Below, piece by piece: positions 44,906-56,720 of a stretch of DNA of 64,000 nt. The position numbers and the translations under genes are program-made. The stretch comes from Sinohyriopsis cumingii. Its lineage: Eukaryota; Mollusca; Bivalvia; Unionida; Unionidae. Within the stretch, counting starts at the first letter, position 1, and each line of letters begins with the position of its first letter. The DNA lies in NCBI GenBank assembly GCA_028554795.2, contig CM068832.1:81363180-81427179 (forward strand). The letters run 5' to 3'. The notes under the pieces were generated by a model that had not been told where the DNA came from, ran no database searches, and saw only the letters and a program-made list of their open reading frames with translations.

Positions 44906-45121
44906 TCTGAGTGTATCTGGATTAGTGGGCGTATCTAAAAGCGATACAATATTTATAATGTGTGCCACTTAACAATTATCACAGAGTGTATCTTGAGTAG
45001 TGAGCCTATCTTACAGCGATACATTATTTCTAATGTGTACCACTTAGCAATTATCCCAGAGTTTATCTTGATTAGTGGGCGTATCTAAGGGCGATACATT
45101 ATTTCTAATGTGTGCCACTTT
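44906..45121. repeat. Tandem repeat, unit about 75 bp, about 2.8 copies
   Basis: Units contain GATTAGTGGGCGTATCTAA, GCGATACATTATTTCTAATG and GTGCCACTTAGCAATTATC. Confidence 0.88.
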
Positions 45122-45239
45122 GACTGTATTTAATAGACCCAACATATCTCACAGTTAGGACACACTAAGAAGAAAATCCGAAAATCTACCAAAGTTAGTG
45201 AATGTTAGATCAAGGTGTCTTTAAGGCTCAGTAAAATGA

Positions 45240-45392
45240 AGAAACTCCAATAGGAATATAGGCTCGGGAAACACTCGGTCGAATTCGATTAAAAATGATA
45301 AAACTTCGTTCTTTGAAACTCCAACAGGAAAATATGCTCTGGAAACACTCGGTCGAATTCGATGAATAATGATAAAACGTCCTTCTTTGAAA
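45240..45392. repeat. Direct tandem duplication of about 76 bp
   Basis: GGAAACACTCGGTCGAATTC and the neighbouring AATGATAAAAC / TTCTTTGAAAC segments occur twice with minor differences. Confidence 0.85.
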
Positions 45393-45427
45393 CGTTAAAA
45401 CCTACTAGATGTAAGATCAGGATTAAG

Positions 45428-45430
<3 letters not shown>

Positions 45431-45504
<74 letters not shown>

Positions 45505-45505
45505 A
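45431..45505. repeat. (TA)n(GA)n compound microsatellite
   Basis: About 25 TA units followed directly by about 12 GA units. Confidence 0.95.
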
Positions 45506-46189
45506 TTACATGCATAATAATGTACCTTTAGGAGAGCTTTAGGGACTCCAGCAAGCGTTTGTTTGTTCATTGATTTAGAGGCATTAACAATTACATTTTT
45601 AAGTCGGCCTTTAAGATAGCTGCTTGGTCAGCCAATTAGATAACAGTCTGTATATTTTTGACATATACATCAATAAATCTTTTTTATGCCAGATGGTATC
45701 AAACATCATACATCCTGCCGTTTTCCTCAAGCAACTCATATACTATGGAATATAGCTGTTGAGTGAAATGTGGTGGACGTTTGTAGGGGAAAGTCCAACC
45801 AATATTCGCAGATGAAATTATTTAAAATAAAGTTATTGTAAACAAATTTATTTAAAACTCTTTCCGTTGGCAGAGCAATAGGTCGGTAGTTTGACTGGCA
45901 CTGGAATAACGTCTTTTCAAACATATTTTTAAAAAATGGTTCTCTCAGTGAATTATTGAATAGAATCGTTTTGCCGATGGCTGGAGAGGAAATCTTTTAA
46001 CGTAGATGACTGATGTCATTAAGTCCACAAGACTATTGACTGGTTATAGTAATATAATATCTAATTTTATAATCATTATTTCGTTTTTCATCCGTCTAGT
46101 AATAGATTTCAGATAGTCAAACTAATAGCTGGTAACGACATTTAGCAATAAAAATTTATTTGTAAACATCTAATTGATGTCAGCAAAAA
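45506..46189. other. No recognisable gene
   Basis: Non-coding AT-rich sequence. Confidence 0.5.
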
Positions 46190-46310
<121 letters not shown>

Positions 46311-46389
46311 ATGTGTAACGATTGTACATAAGTAGTAAATGGGGATACCATAGCCTCAATGGGAATTAGCATTACAGGACCCCCCTGGG

Positions 46390-46620
46390 ACAATCTAGCC
46401 TCAATGGAAATTTAACATGGAGAAAAATCGTGGGACAATCTAGCCTCAAGGGGAATTTAACATGGGAAAAAGTCTTGGGATACTCTAGCCTCAAGGGGAA
46501 TTGAACATGGGAAAAAGTCTTGGGTCACTCTAGCCTCAAGGGGAATTGAACATGGGAATAGATAGTGGGACTGTATAGCCTCAAGGGGAAATTAACATGG
46601 GAAATGGAATAGGGTTGGGA
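46390..46620. repeat. 45-bp tandem units in left palindrome arm
   Basis: About five units with TCTAGCCTCAAGGGGAATT, AACATGGGAAAAAGTCTTGGG. The mirror array lies at 57120-57350 in the right arm. Confidence 0.9.
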
Positions 46621-47425
46621 CCCTATTTTAATACGGTCCCGACCTGATGGGTCTATGGAAATGGAACAGGGGAGAGGGATATTAAAAAACACACACACAC
46701 ACACGAATTTAACATGGTGGGCCTGTCTAGGGACAATGATGGTAGAGGGCCAAACACAACGGAGACAGAGACATACATACAGTAGTACAAGCGTGAGATT
46801 TATATATAAAGCATTACCAAGACCTGAAATCTTGATGGGGTGTTCAAAAATTTGCATAATTGTAATGATGCTATAAATAGCTATAATCAAGGAAATGCTC
46901 AACGACAAAATGGATGTGACTAAAAGTAACGTTAAAATGACGAAATTGTCCCAGAATTTAAAGGAAAACAAACATATCCCCGAAAATTAAGTTACAATGG
47001 TTTAGACTAAAATGGATAAAATTAGTAACTACTTACAATATCAACTTCTGTGACGATCGTGGATAAATACCTATGTATCTATAATCAGCTGAAATTCCTA
47101 TGAAATCCCACTATCTATTTATAGCTCCAACTTGTGGGTTTTTCCTTTGGAAAATCCCACTATCTTTTTATAGCCTCAGCTTGAGTGACGTTCCTGTTTA
47201 TGAATTCTAGTATATATGTATAGCTACAAAATGTGGAAATCCCCAAGTCGATATTTATAGTCTCAAAATTTCCAGCGTCAGTGACGTCACTGTACTGAAC
47301 ACTAGGGGATAAACGGCAACAGTGTTGCAAGTGGCTGACCTGAATACGCGCTACTGTAGGTAGGTAGGTAGAGTGTATCTGATAGGGATAAAGTGAGTTT
47401 TATAGGGACAAACAGAGACCAATAC

Positions 47426-47690
47426 ACACACACACACACACTCACACACAACATACGCGCGCAGACATACGCACACACACACACACACATACACACATAC
47501 ACACACACAGAGGGAAGAGGAAAAAACAAACCCCAAATATACTATCAACACAGAAGGGAGATAATACAAACCCCAAATATACTATCAACACAGAAGGGAG
47601 ATGATACAAACCCCAAATAAACTATCCACACAAACGTACGCGAACTCATACAAACCCCAAATATACTATCAACACAGAGTGAAGAAGAAA
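47426..47690. repeat. (CA)n and 41-44-bp tandem units
   Basis: A CA-rich tract at 47426-47510 is followed by repeated CAAACCCCAAATATACTATC-type units (three to four). The mirror copy is in the right arm at about 55560-55810. Confidence 0.85.
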
Positions 47691-48109
47691 AAGTTTTTTG
47701 AAAGCACTTTAGCCCTCACCTGCAATGACCAACTCTGCCAAACACCTACACCCCCTACTCCCAACACTACAAAACCCATTTAACCCGTTATTTTATGGCA
47801 TCAGTGTGTGATTTAGGAAACATCAAGACACAAAATGATGGATAAATAGACTGACTATTGTTTACGGACTTGCATGCCTAAAGAGCGTGCGTGAAGGAAA
47901 ACATCCTTCCATTTCAATTCTAACTAAAACGTGATCCAGAGGGATAGAGAGAGGTGAAAGAGCACAATTTCATAAAGTGTGAGTAAAAACAAAACACGCC
48001 ATCCTTATTATACAATGTCAAGACCAAGAGACACTTACGTTTTCTTTCTGGTCTATTCTCTTTTAGAAGGTAGTATGAAATTTCACATCAGGGCCAACGC
48101 ATCGGCTCA

Positions 48110-48669
48110 CATTGTCAATTTTTCCATTTCCATGTCTTTACTGGCACAAGTTCTTCAGCATCTTCAATTTCTTCTTCTTCTGAATCCCTCTTCTCTGTTT
48201 CGTCTTGTTTCTGTTTCTTCTCTTTTCTCGTAGGGCACTCTGAATTCCAGTGTCCTTTCTCCTGACAACGATATTAGGTATCTTGACTTTTGTCTCTCTT
48301 TCTTAGACGAAGCAGGTATTCTGGAGACAAATACCCATTTACCTTTGCAGATATAGCAAACTTCATTAGCACACACTTTCGTATGATTCTCATCAAATCA
48401 ACGACCAAAAGAGTAAGTTTTGTTGCCACTTTCGCATGTGAATTATGCTTTCGTATGACTTTTAGCAAATATTTGACCAGCAGGTCGATCTGTGCTGACT
48501 CTTCCATCTTCTTGATCGTTTGAGAGTGGAATGAATACCCTGACGCTAAGACACTCTCCTTATATACAGGGACCTGCTGCGTATGAAACCTAGTCAAATG
48601 TAATTTTGCAACAAGATGAAACGATTTCATTGAGGAAGTAAAAGGCAATGATGTACCGTATCGCCTCAC
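48110..48669 (-). pseudogene. gag-like zinc-knuckle frame, left arm copy
   Basis: Mirror copy of 54565-55120. The - strand frame starting MEESAQIDLLVKYLL is helical and basic. After an in-frame stop it continues with YRCQEKGHWNSEC, the last three ligands of a CCHC zinc knuckle, and an acidic tail. The stop occupies the position of the first Cys. It would bind nucleic acid as in retroelement gag. No protease or RT frame follows. Confidence 0.45.
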
Positions 48670-49689
48670 ACAAAACCTGAAGTGTTAGCTCAGATCCGTG
48701 TCAGCGATTTCGAAGACGACATAACTGAGCTTTCATCAATGCTCTCCATTTATACCACAAAACCACGAGTCCTGATTCACGCCAAAAGAAATTTCGTTCG
48801 GTCCATAAAAAATAGTATCACATCTGAGAAACGCAAAAACGAACTTCCAGAAAACTGAGAACGACGGCTTACACCTACAACGTGAAATGTATGAGTTCAA
48901 GTAGTGCGTAAAACTTAGTCAAATTAAATTTTTATAGTCAAGACGAAACGATCTCTTTTCGAAGAAGAAAGCAGACACCAAGCGACAATGGCGATCCGTG
49001 TCACACAACACTTTTCAAAATGTATATGATCAGAGGTTTGTTCTAGCGATCTGCACGGTTAAATTAAATGTTGATGTATTTTGCAATAAGACGGACACAA
49101 TTTCCATGGGATCGCCCATGGAACCATTGTTCGTGCATTAGTTTAATTTTTTAAAATATTTTTTTATATAAATCGCCTATAGGATAGACCCAGTAAAGCA
49201 TGGCCATTCTCGTCACTGTGTGAATAGCTACTCAAGTCAATTCGAAGTGAACGCGGTAAGAAAATAAGTATAGCCAATGAAATGGCTTACAACGGGTGAT
49301 GCATTGTTTTGTTATAGGTCTGTGTGGCATAATAATCCCTATGTTCTTGCGTTGTTACCATTACAGTGCAGACAGACTGAAATGTGAACTTACAAGCCCT
49401 CTTTGTGTGTGTTGTACCATTTCTTCTTACCACATCAAAATACTGAGCGTCACAGTATTGGTTCGCGTTTTCAAGCTGACCATTTTTTTATATCTCACTT
49501 AAACATTTTAACATAAACACTCACACTCACATCGGTAGAGTCAGAACAGACGTGTTACAGTACTGAGGGGCATGTTATCTTTTTTTTTTTTCAAACTAAT
49601 AAATTTGGGGTTTGTATGAAGTAAAGAACCGAAAGTACAGTGAAACTCAAGGATGATGACCCAATCTGTCTGTCTATTGATGTGTGTAT

Positions 49690-49965
49690 TTACTTAAGAA
49701 TAAATATGACCTCCAAAACACAAAGAGATACGGCAAGCATGATTAGAATGAACATAACGATGTTTTCCTTCACGCCCGTGTAATTTAGAGTTTCAATCCT
49801 CTTTGAAAACAAACTTGGTCTCCTTTTGTAGGGCTTGAAATAATAAAAAACCTGAAAAAATCTTAAGCACTTTGCTATAGATAATTTCATCAACAGACTA
49901 AACAACATAAATGCCGTTACAACACTAGAAAGCCTTAAATCTTCTATCAAAAAGAAATGCATCAA
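49690..49965 (-). CDS. Hydrophobic 91-aa open frame, left arm copy
   Basis: The translation has two hydrophobic stretches (VVTAFMLFSLLMKL near the N-terminus and IVMFILIMLAVSLCVLEVIF near the C-terminus) separated by a basic segment. It is identical in both arms, but that is expected from the near-identical arms and is not evidence of selection. No family recognised. Confidence 0.25.
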   Translation of the reverse strand: MMHFFLIEDLRLSSVVTAFMLFSLLMKLSIAKCLRFFQVFYYFKPYKRRPSLFSKRIETLNYTGVKENIVMFILIMLAVSLCVLEVIFILK

Positions 49966-51002
49966 AAAATTAAAGATTAACGATAACTAACCAATGAAAC
50001 CGAATTTAACAAAGGCAGTGACATGTGAAGAAATGTCTCTCACTTTGGAAAGGTAGGCGAATGTACTCTGTCATGAACCATCAACTTGAAAAAAAATTAT
50101 AAACAGAGAGAAACCTGAATTCAAAATTCAGTTGTTTTTTTCTTCAAAATTGTTTCGTTTCTTTTTTCTTTTTTTGGAACAAATCTAAGCACTAATATAG
50201 AGTGGAAAAGGGAAAATGCACATACAAGCTTTGATATTTCTGAAAAAATGAGGGGATATTCCTAACTTTCATAACCACCTATGGACTTGGACTTGTCTGT
50301 GACTTATCCACAAAACAAGATGTACATATTTCTGGTCAAGCAGCAAGTGTGTGTGTGTTTTTGAAAATGGTAAAAATTGGATATACAATTTTCTCGTGAC
50401 ACTTATAAAGTGAAGAGTCTGTGCAAGTGTCAAAAGCCAAAGTCATATAAGTTTTGTATTTTGTACGGCTTGTAAAGATTTCCACTTTAGAAAATGTGAA
50501 GTATCACAAGTTATTATCACAAACAGAAGTGGAACATAGGGGCTTACAAGAAAGAAAATAACCCAGACAGTTGGTGTCATCAAGAGTGCTAGAGACGGTA
50601 CCCGAACTTGCTTGCTTGCTTACTTGAATTAAAGTGATTTTCGCTCTAATGGAGCATATATCACTGGTTTAATAACGCACCGCGTGATTTTTAATTACTC
50701 CTGGGGAAGGAAAGAGAGCCTCATCCCCCAGGCTTTTATGTACTCACAGACTACTTTTAAATTTAGCCACTCAGGTGTAGGACTAACTAGTCCTTAACAA
50801 CCTGACTGAAAGGCTTTAAACATGAGTGGGAATAGTCTCACCACACACTCATTTTTCTGTCCGAGCGTGGTAAAGGAGGGAAAAGGTGCTCAGCAAGACA
50901 GCTATGGGTGTTAAGTACTCAACAAAACGCTAGCCCGTACTTATTTCAAATCAAGTCCCGTTTTTGCTAATGGACAGTAAAAAGTACCAATAATGTGTTA
51001 AC

Positions 51003-51089
51003 TCGAGACTCGAACCCACGCAGACAAAGGTGAGATGACAGTGATCCGTAACGGAGAGCGCTTTAGACCACTCGGCCACTCGGGGCCCC
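51003..51089 (-). mobile_element. SINE 5' part (inverted segment)
   Basis: The - strand reads GGGGCCCCGAGTGGCCGAGTGG to the B box GGGTTCGAGTCTCGAG. The adjoining bases 51090-51102 (AGAAAAGAACGT) are the reverse complement of the ACGTTCTTTTCT that follows the other SINE part, i.e. its target duplication. Confidence 0.92.
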
Positions 51090-51242
51090 AGAAAAGAACG
51101 TAGTGCCTCCGATAATTACATTTGAGTTTGCCATACCGTTTGTCTAACATAATTGGCCCTTTGTTTTGCCACCACTCTTTCCGGGGCAGGTTGTTTGTTA
51201 GGTATAGTCGGATGTTGACTAGATGTTATTTGTGTTCTCGAG

Positions 51243-51420
51243 GTGGGTTCGAGTCTCGGATTCGGCTAATGTGGGTATGTGAGAAAGCTTGCCAGTAGCT
51301 TCTCGTGGGTCGGTGGTTCTTTCCGGGTTTTTTCCCGGGTTCTTCCTCCACCATTAATACTGGCCGCCATGTATAGCCTATCGCGTGCTGAAAAATGGCG
51401 TTAAACCCTACAACAACAAC
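51243..51420 (+). mobile_element. SINE 3' part
   Basis: Begins at the B box GTGGGTTCGAGTCTCGG and runs to ATGGCGTTAAACCCTACAAC plus CAA repeats, followed by the target sequence ACGTTCTTTTCT at 51422-51433. Same family as at 11955. Confidence 0.92.
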
Positions 51421-52000
51421 AACGTTCTTTTCTCACTCCGATACTACAGGCAATCTCAGCTGAAAGAACAACCACAGCAACAATAACAGCGACAGACACC
51501 ATAACAGCGGATTTGAAACTATCTACCTCAACTAAAGAATTAGTATCAGAACCAGAAGAGGAAATTGAGGCGATTGAGGAGAAGGAGGAGGGGGGACGCT
51601 GACACTCGTTGAGAAGTACACCGAAATGGGACTAGATCAAGCATTGTATGACGTCAACAAAGCAGGGTAGTTTATTACAGCCATACAATACGTTGCCTAC
51701 AAATCTCTAGACACCTTTAAATCAAGACCTTCTCAATGGGGATTAGGGTCAGAGTTCTTCCCCAATTCTACAGACAAACCTACACTGGATACCCCCTCAG
51801 TCAACTGGTAGAAGCCGCTGCTTACATTGCCGCCCATCATGGCTACGCATTTCCTGATATCAAGAATCATGAGACTAGGAGTGCGGGAAAGAACGTGAAA
51901 GCAAAAGAGAGACGTGTTACCTTCTAACAGAAAAAACAGCCTTTTTTAGGGCTCCAAAAGATTGTTTTTTATTAACTAGGGAACCATATTTGGCTTGGTA
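51421..52000 (+). pseudogene. Unrecognised coding-like sequence in palindrome spacer
   Basis: Successive frames give TPILQAISAERTTTATITAT, then an acidic stretch (SEPEEEIEAIEEKEE), then in the next frame VEKYTEMGLDQALYDVNKAG and SLDTFKSRPSQWGLGSEFFP, then in a third frame VEAAAYIAAHHGYAFPDIKN. Non-random composition across frames suggests a decayed gene with at least two shifts and one stop (51668-51670). With the adjacent inversion undone, the first frame would extend leftward through Thr/Gln/Ala-rich codons. I do not recognise the family; a retroelement or viral structural protein is possible. Confidence 0.4.
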
Positions 52001-52231
52001 TCCCTCCTTAACTAAACTATTCTCGAAACAAACTTGACCCATTGGAACACCGCAACAAACTTAACTTTTTAAACCTAACAGAGACCAAACTGGTATATGT
52101 CGCTTAGACATAATAATTTAAATAAGATCAGTATGGCTATTTTTATGTACACTAAGTACTAATATTAGATAGATATGTTAGGAAGTAGGAAATTTAACAG
52201 AATCGTTAGATTTGAACTAATTGCACAAGTG
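52001..52231. other. No recognisable gene
   Basis: AT-rich remainder of the spacer. Confidence 0.5.
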
Positions 52232-53268
52232 GTTAACACATTATTGGTACTTTTTACTGTCCATTAGCAAAAACGGGACTTGATTTGAAATAAGTACGGG
52301 CTAGCGTTTTGTTGAGTACTTAACACCCATAGCTGTCTTGCTGAGCACCTTTTCCCTCCTTTACCACGCTCGGACAGAAAAATGAGTGTGTGGTGAGACT
52401 ATTCCCACTCATGTTTAAAGCCTTTCAGTCAGGTTGTTAAGGACTAGTTAGTCCTACACCTGAGTGGCTAAATTTAAAAGTAGTCTGTGAGTACATAAAA
52501 GCCTGGGGGATGAGGCTCTCTTTCCTTCCCCAGGAGTAATTAAAAATCACGCGGTGCGTTATTAAACCAGTGATATATGCTCCATTAGAGCGAAAATCAC
52601 TTTACTTCAAGTAAGCAAGCAAGCAAGTTCGGGTACCGTCTCTAGCACTCTTGATGACACCAACTGTCTGGGTTATTTTCTTTCTTGTAAGCCCCTATGT
52701 TCCACTTCTGTTTGTAATAATAACTTGTGATACTTCACATTTTCTAAAGTGGAAATCTTTACAAGCCGTACAAAATACAAAACTTATATGACTTTGGCTT
52801 TTGACACTTGCACAGACTCTTCACTTTATAAGTGTCACGAGAAAATTGTATATCCAATTTTTACCATTTTCAAAAACACGCACACACTTGCAGCTTGACC
52901 AGAAATATGTACATCTTGTTTTGTGGATAAGTCACAGACAAGTCCAAGTCCATAGGTGGTTATGAAAGTTAGGAATATCCCCTCATTTTTTCAGAAATAT
53001 CAAAGCTTGTATGTGCATTTTCCCTTTTCCACTCTATATTAGTGCTTAGATTTGTTCCAAAAAAAGAAAAAAGAAACGAAACAATTTTGAAGCAAAAAAC
53101 AACTGAATTTTGAATTCAGGTTTCTCTCTGTTTATAATTTTTTTTCAAGTTGATGGTTCATGACAGAGTACATTCGCCTACCTTTCCAAAGTGAGAGACA
53201 TTTCTTCACATGTCACTGCCTTTGTTAAATTCGGTTTCATTGGTTAGTTATCGTTAATCTTTAATTTT

Positions 53269-53544
53269 TTGATGCATTTCTTTTTGATAGAAGATTTAAG
53301 GCTTTCTAGTGTTGTAACGGCATTTATGTTGTTTAGTCTGTTGATGAAATTATCTATAGCAAAGTGCTTAAGATTTTTTCAGGTTTTTTATTATTTCAAG
53401 CCCTACAAAAGGAGACCAAGTTTGTTTTCAAAGAGGATTGAAACTCTAAATTACACGGGCGTGAAGGAAAACATCGTTATGTTCATTCTAATCATGCTTG
53501 CCGTATCTCTTTGTGTTTTGGAGGTCATATTTATTCTTAAGTAA
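53269..53544 (+). CDS. Hydrophobic 91-aa open frame, right arm copy
   Basis: Mirror of 49690-49965 with identical translation. See that entry for content; no splice or promoter evidence was found around it. Confidence 0.25.
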   Translation: MMHFFLIEDLRLSSVVTAFMLFSLLMKLSIAKCLRFFQVFYYFKPYKRRPSLFSKRIETLNYTGVKENIVMFILIMLAVSLCVLEVIFILK

Positions 53545-54564
53545 ATACACGCATCAATAGACAGACAGATTGGGTCATCATCCTTGAGTTTCACTGTACT
53601 TTCGGTTCTTTACTTCATACAAACCCCAAATTTATTAGTTTGAAAAAAAAAAAAGATAACATGCCCCTCAGTACTGTAACACGTCTGTTCTGACTCTACC
53701 GATGTGAGTGTGAGTGTTTATGTTAAAATGTTTAAGTGAGATATAAAAAAATGGTCAGCTTGAAAACGCGAACCAATACTGTGACGCTCAGTATTTTGAT
53801 GTGGTAAGAAGAAATGGTACAACACACACAAAGAGGGCTTGTAAGTTCACATTTCAGTCTGTCTGCACTGTAATGGTAACAACGCAAGAACATAGGGATT
53901 ATTATGCCACACAGACCTATAACAAAACAATGCATCACCCGTTGTAAGCCATTTCATTGGCTATACTTATTTTCTTACCGCGTTCACTTCGAATTGACTT
54001 GAGTAGCTATTCACACAGTGACGAGAATGGCCATGCTTTACTGGGTCTATCCTATAGGCGATTTATATAAAAAAATATTTTAAAAAATTAAACTAATGCA
54101 CGAACAATGGTTCCATGGGCGATCCCATGGAAATTGTGTCCGTCTTATTGCAAAATACATCAACATTTAATTTAACCGTGCAGATCGCTAGAACAAACCT
54201 CTGATCATATACATTTTGAAAAGTGTTGTGTGACACGGATCGCCATTGTCGCTTGGTGTCTGCTTTCTTCTTCGAAAAGAGATCGTTTCGTCTTGACTAT
54301 AAAAATTTAATTTGACTAAGTTTTACGCACTACTTGAACTCATACATTTCACGTTGTAGGTGTAAGCCGTCGTTCTCAGTTTTCTGGAAGTTCGTTTTTG
54401 CGTTTCTCAGATGTGATACTATTTTTTATGGACCGAACGAAATTTCTTTTGGCGTGAATCAGGACTCGTGGTTTTGTGGTATAAATGGAGAGCATTGATG
54501 AAAGCTCAGTTATGTCGTCTTCGAAATCGCTGACACGGATCTGAGCTAACACTTCAGGTTTTGT

Positions 54565-55120
54565 GTGAGGCGATACGGTACATCATTGCCTTTTACTTCC
54601 TCAATGAAATCGTTTCATCTTGTTGCAAAATTACATTTGACTAGGTTTCATACGCAGCAGGTCCCTGTATATAAGGAGAGTGTCTTAGCGTCAGAGTATT
54701 CATTCCACTCTCAAACGATCAAGAAGATGGAAGAGTCAGCACAGATCGACCTGCTGGTCAAATATTTGCTAAAAGTCATACGAAAGCATAATTCACATGC
54801 GAAAGTGGCAACAAAACTTACTCTTTTGGTCGTTGATTTGATGAGAATCATACGAAAGTGTGTGCTAATGAAGTTTGCTATATCTGCAAAGGTAAATGGG
54901 TATTTGTCTCCAGAATACCTGCTTCGTCTAAGAAAGAGAGACAAAAGTCAAGATACCTAATATCGTTGTCAGGAGAAAGGACACTGGAATTCAGAGTGCC
55001 CTACGAGAAAAGAGAAGAAACAGAAACAAGACGAAACAGAGAAGAGGGATTCAGAAGAAGAAGAAATTGAAGATGCTGAAGAACTTGTGCCAGTAAAGAC
55101 ATGGAAATGGAAAAATTGAC
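54565..55120 (+). pseudogene. gag-like zinc-knuckle frame, right arm copy
   Basis: A single frame from about 54726 (MEESAQIDLLVKYLL) to 54960, a TAA at 54958-54960, and continuation in the same frame to about 55120. After the stop, YRCQEKGHWNSEC fits C-X4-H-X4-C, with the stop exactly three residues before the first remaining Cys, where a CCHC knuckle needs its first Cys. An acidic tail with DSEEEEIEDAEELVP follows. This resembles the nucleocapsid part of retroelement gag proteins. No further retroelement domains are seen nearby. Confidence 0.5.
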
Positions 55121-55751
55121 AATGTGAGCCGATGCGTTGGCCCTGATGTGAAATTTCATACTACCTTCTAAAAGAGAATAGACCAGAAAGAAAACGTAAG
55201 TGTCTCTTGGTCTTGACATTGTATAATAAGGATGGCGTGTTTTGTTTTTACTCACACTTTATGAAATTGTGCTCTTTCACCTCTCTCTATCCCTCTGGAT
55301 CACGTTTTAGTTAGAATTGAAATGGAAGGATGTTTTCCTTCACGCACGCTCTTTAGGCATGCAAGTCCGTAAACAATAGTTAGTCTATTCATCCATCATT
55401 TTGTGTCTTGATGTTTCCTAAATCACACACTGATGCCATAAAATAACGGGTTAAATGGGTTTTGTAGTGTTGGGAGTAGGGGGTGTAGGTGTTTGGCAGA
55501 GTTGGTCATTGCAGGTGAGGGCTAAGGTGCTTTCAAAAAACTTTTTCTTCTTCACTCTGTGTTGATAGTATATTTGGGGTTTGTATGAGTTCGCGTACGT
55601 TTGTGTGGATAGTTTATTTGGGGTTTGTATCATCTCCCTTCTGTGGTGATAGTATATTTGGGGTTTGTATTATCTCCCTTCTGTGTTGATAGTATATTTG
55701 GGGTTTGTTCTTTCCTCTTCCCTCTGTGTGTGTGTATGTGTGTATGTGTGT

Positions 55752-56272
55752 GTGTGTGTGCGAATGTCTGCGCGCGTATGTTGTGTGTGAGTGTGTGTGT
55801 GTGTGTGTGTGTGTATTGGTCTCTGTTTGTCCCTATAAAACTCACTTTATCCCTATCAGATACACTCTACCTACCTACCTACAGTAGCGCGTATTCAGGT
55901 CAGCCACTTGCAACACTGTTGCCGTTTATCCCCTAGTGTTCAGTACAGTGACGTCACTGACGCTGGAAATTTTGAGACTATAAATATCGATTTGGAGATT
56001 TCCACATTTTGTAGCTATACATATATACTAGAATTCATAAACAGGAACGTCACTCAAGCTGAGGCTATAAAAAGATAGTGGGATTTTCCAAAGGAAAAAC
56101 CCACAAGTTGGAGCTATAAATAGATAGTGGGATTTCATAGGAATTTCAGCTGATTATAGATACATAGGTATTTATCCACGATCGTCACAGAAGTTGATAT
56201 TGTAAGTAGTTACTAATTTTATCCATTTTATAGTGTGTGTGTGTGTGCGTGAGTGTGTCTGCGCGCGTATGT

Positions 56273-56303
<31 letters not shown>

Positions 56304-56720
56304 TGGTCTCTGTTTGTCCCTATAAAACTCACTTTATCCCTATCAGATACACTCTGCCTACCTACCTACAGTAGCGCGTATTCAGGTCAGCCACTTGCAA
56401 CACTGTTGCCGTTTATCCCCTAGTGTTCAGTACAGTGACGTCACTGACGCTGGAAATTTTGAGACTATAAATATCGACTTGGGGATTTCCACATTTTGTA
56501 GCTATACATATATACTAGAATTCATAAACAGGAACGTCACTCAAGCTGAGGCTATAAAAAGATAGTGGGATTTTCCAAAGGAAAAACCCACAAGTTGGAG
56601 CTATAAATAGATAGTGGGATTTCATAGGAATTTCAGCTGATTATAGATACATAGGTATTTATCCACGATCGTCACAGAAGTTGATATTGTAAGTAGTTAC
56701 TAATTTTATCCATTTTAGTC
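55752..56720. repeat. Tandem duplication of about 485 bp, right arm only
   Basis: The segment containing GTATTGGTCTCTGTTTGTCC through TAATTTTATCCATTTTA at 56231 recurs from 56232 to 56719. The left arm has one copy, so this arose after the palindrome formed, or one copy was lost on the left. Confidence 0.93.

Larger units (their letters stand above)
46329..51002 (+). repeat. Left arm of an 11-kb palindrome
   Basis: The sequence from TAAGTAGTAAATGGGGATACC (46329 on) to ATAATGTGTTAAC (51002) recurs in reverse complement at 52232-57400, near-identical along its length: several open frames are identical or differ by a single residue. The outer flanks diverge immediately beyond TAAGTAGTAA. Inside are 45-bp tandem units (46390-46620), CA/GT runs, a broken gag-like frame and a hydrophobic 91-codon frame. 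No target duplication flanks the palindrome. Confidence 0.96.
51003..52231. other. Palindrome spacer with a SINE split by inversion
   Basis: A 1229-bp unique spacer between the arms. It holds the 5' part of a SINE on the - strand (51003-51089), 147 bp of other sequence, the 3' part of the same SINE on the + strand (51243-51415), and then coding-like sequence to about 52000. Inversion of about 240 bp between two CTCGAG sites (51002-51007 and 51237-51242) explains the arrangement. Confidence 0.88.

Noticed and set aside
46525..46971. 148-codon hydrophobic open frame (and mirror at 56754-57203)
   Set aside because: Its 5' and 3' parts lie in 45-bp units and GT runs; no family signal, and the mirror copies differ in repeat length.
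51003..51089. Independent tRNA gene on the - strand in the palindrome spacer
   Set aside because: It is the head of the split SINE; the flanking target sequence pairs with the other half.
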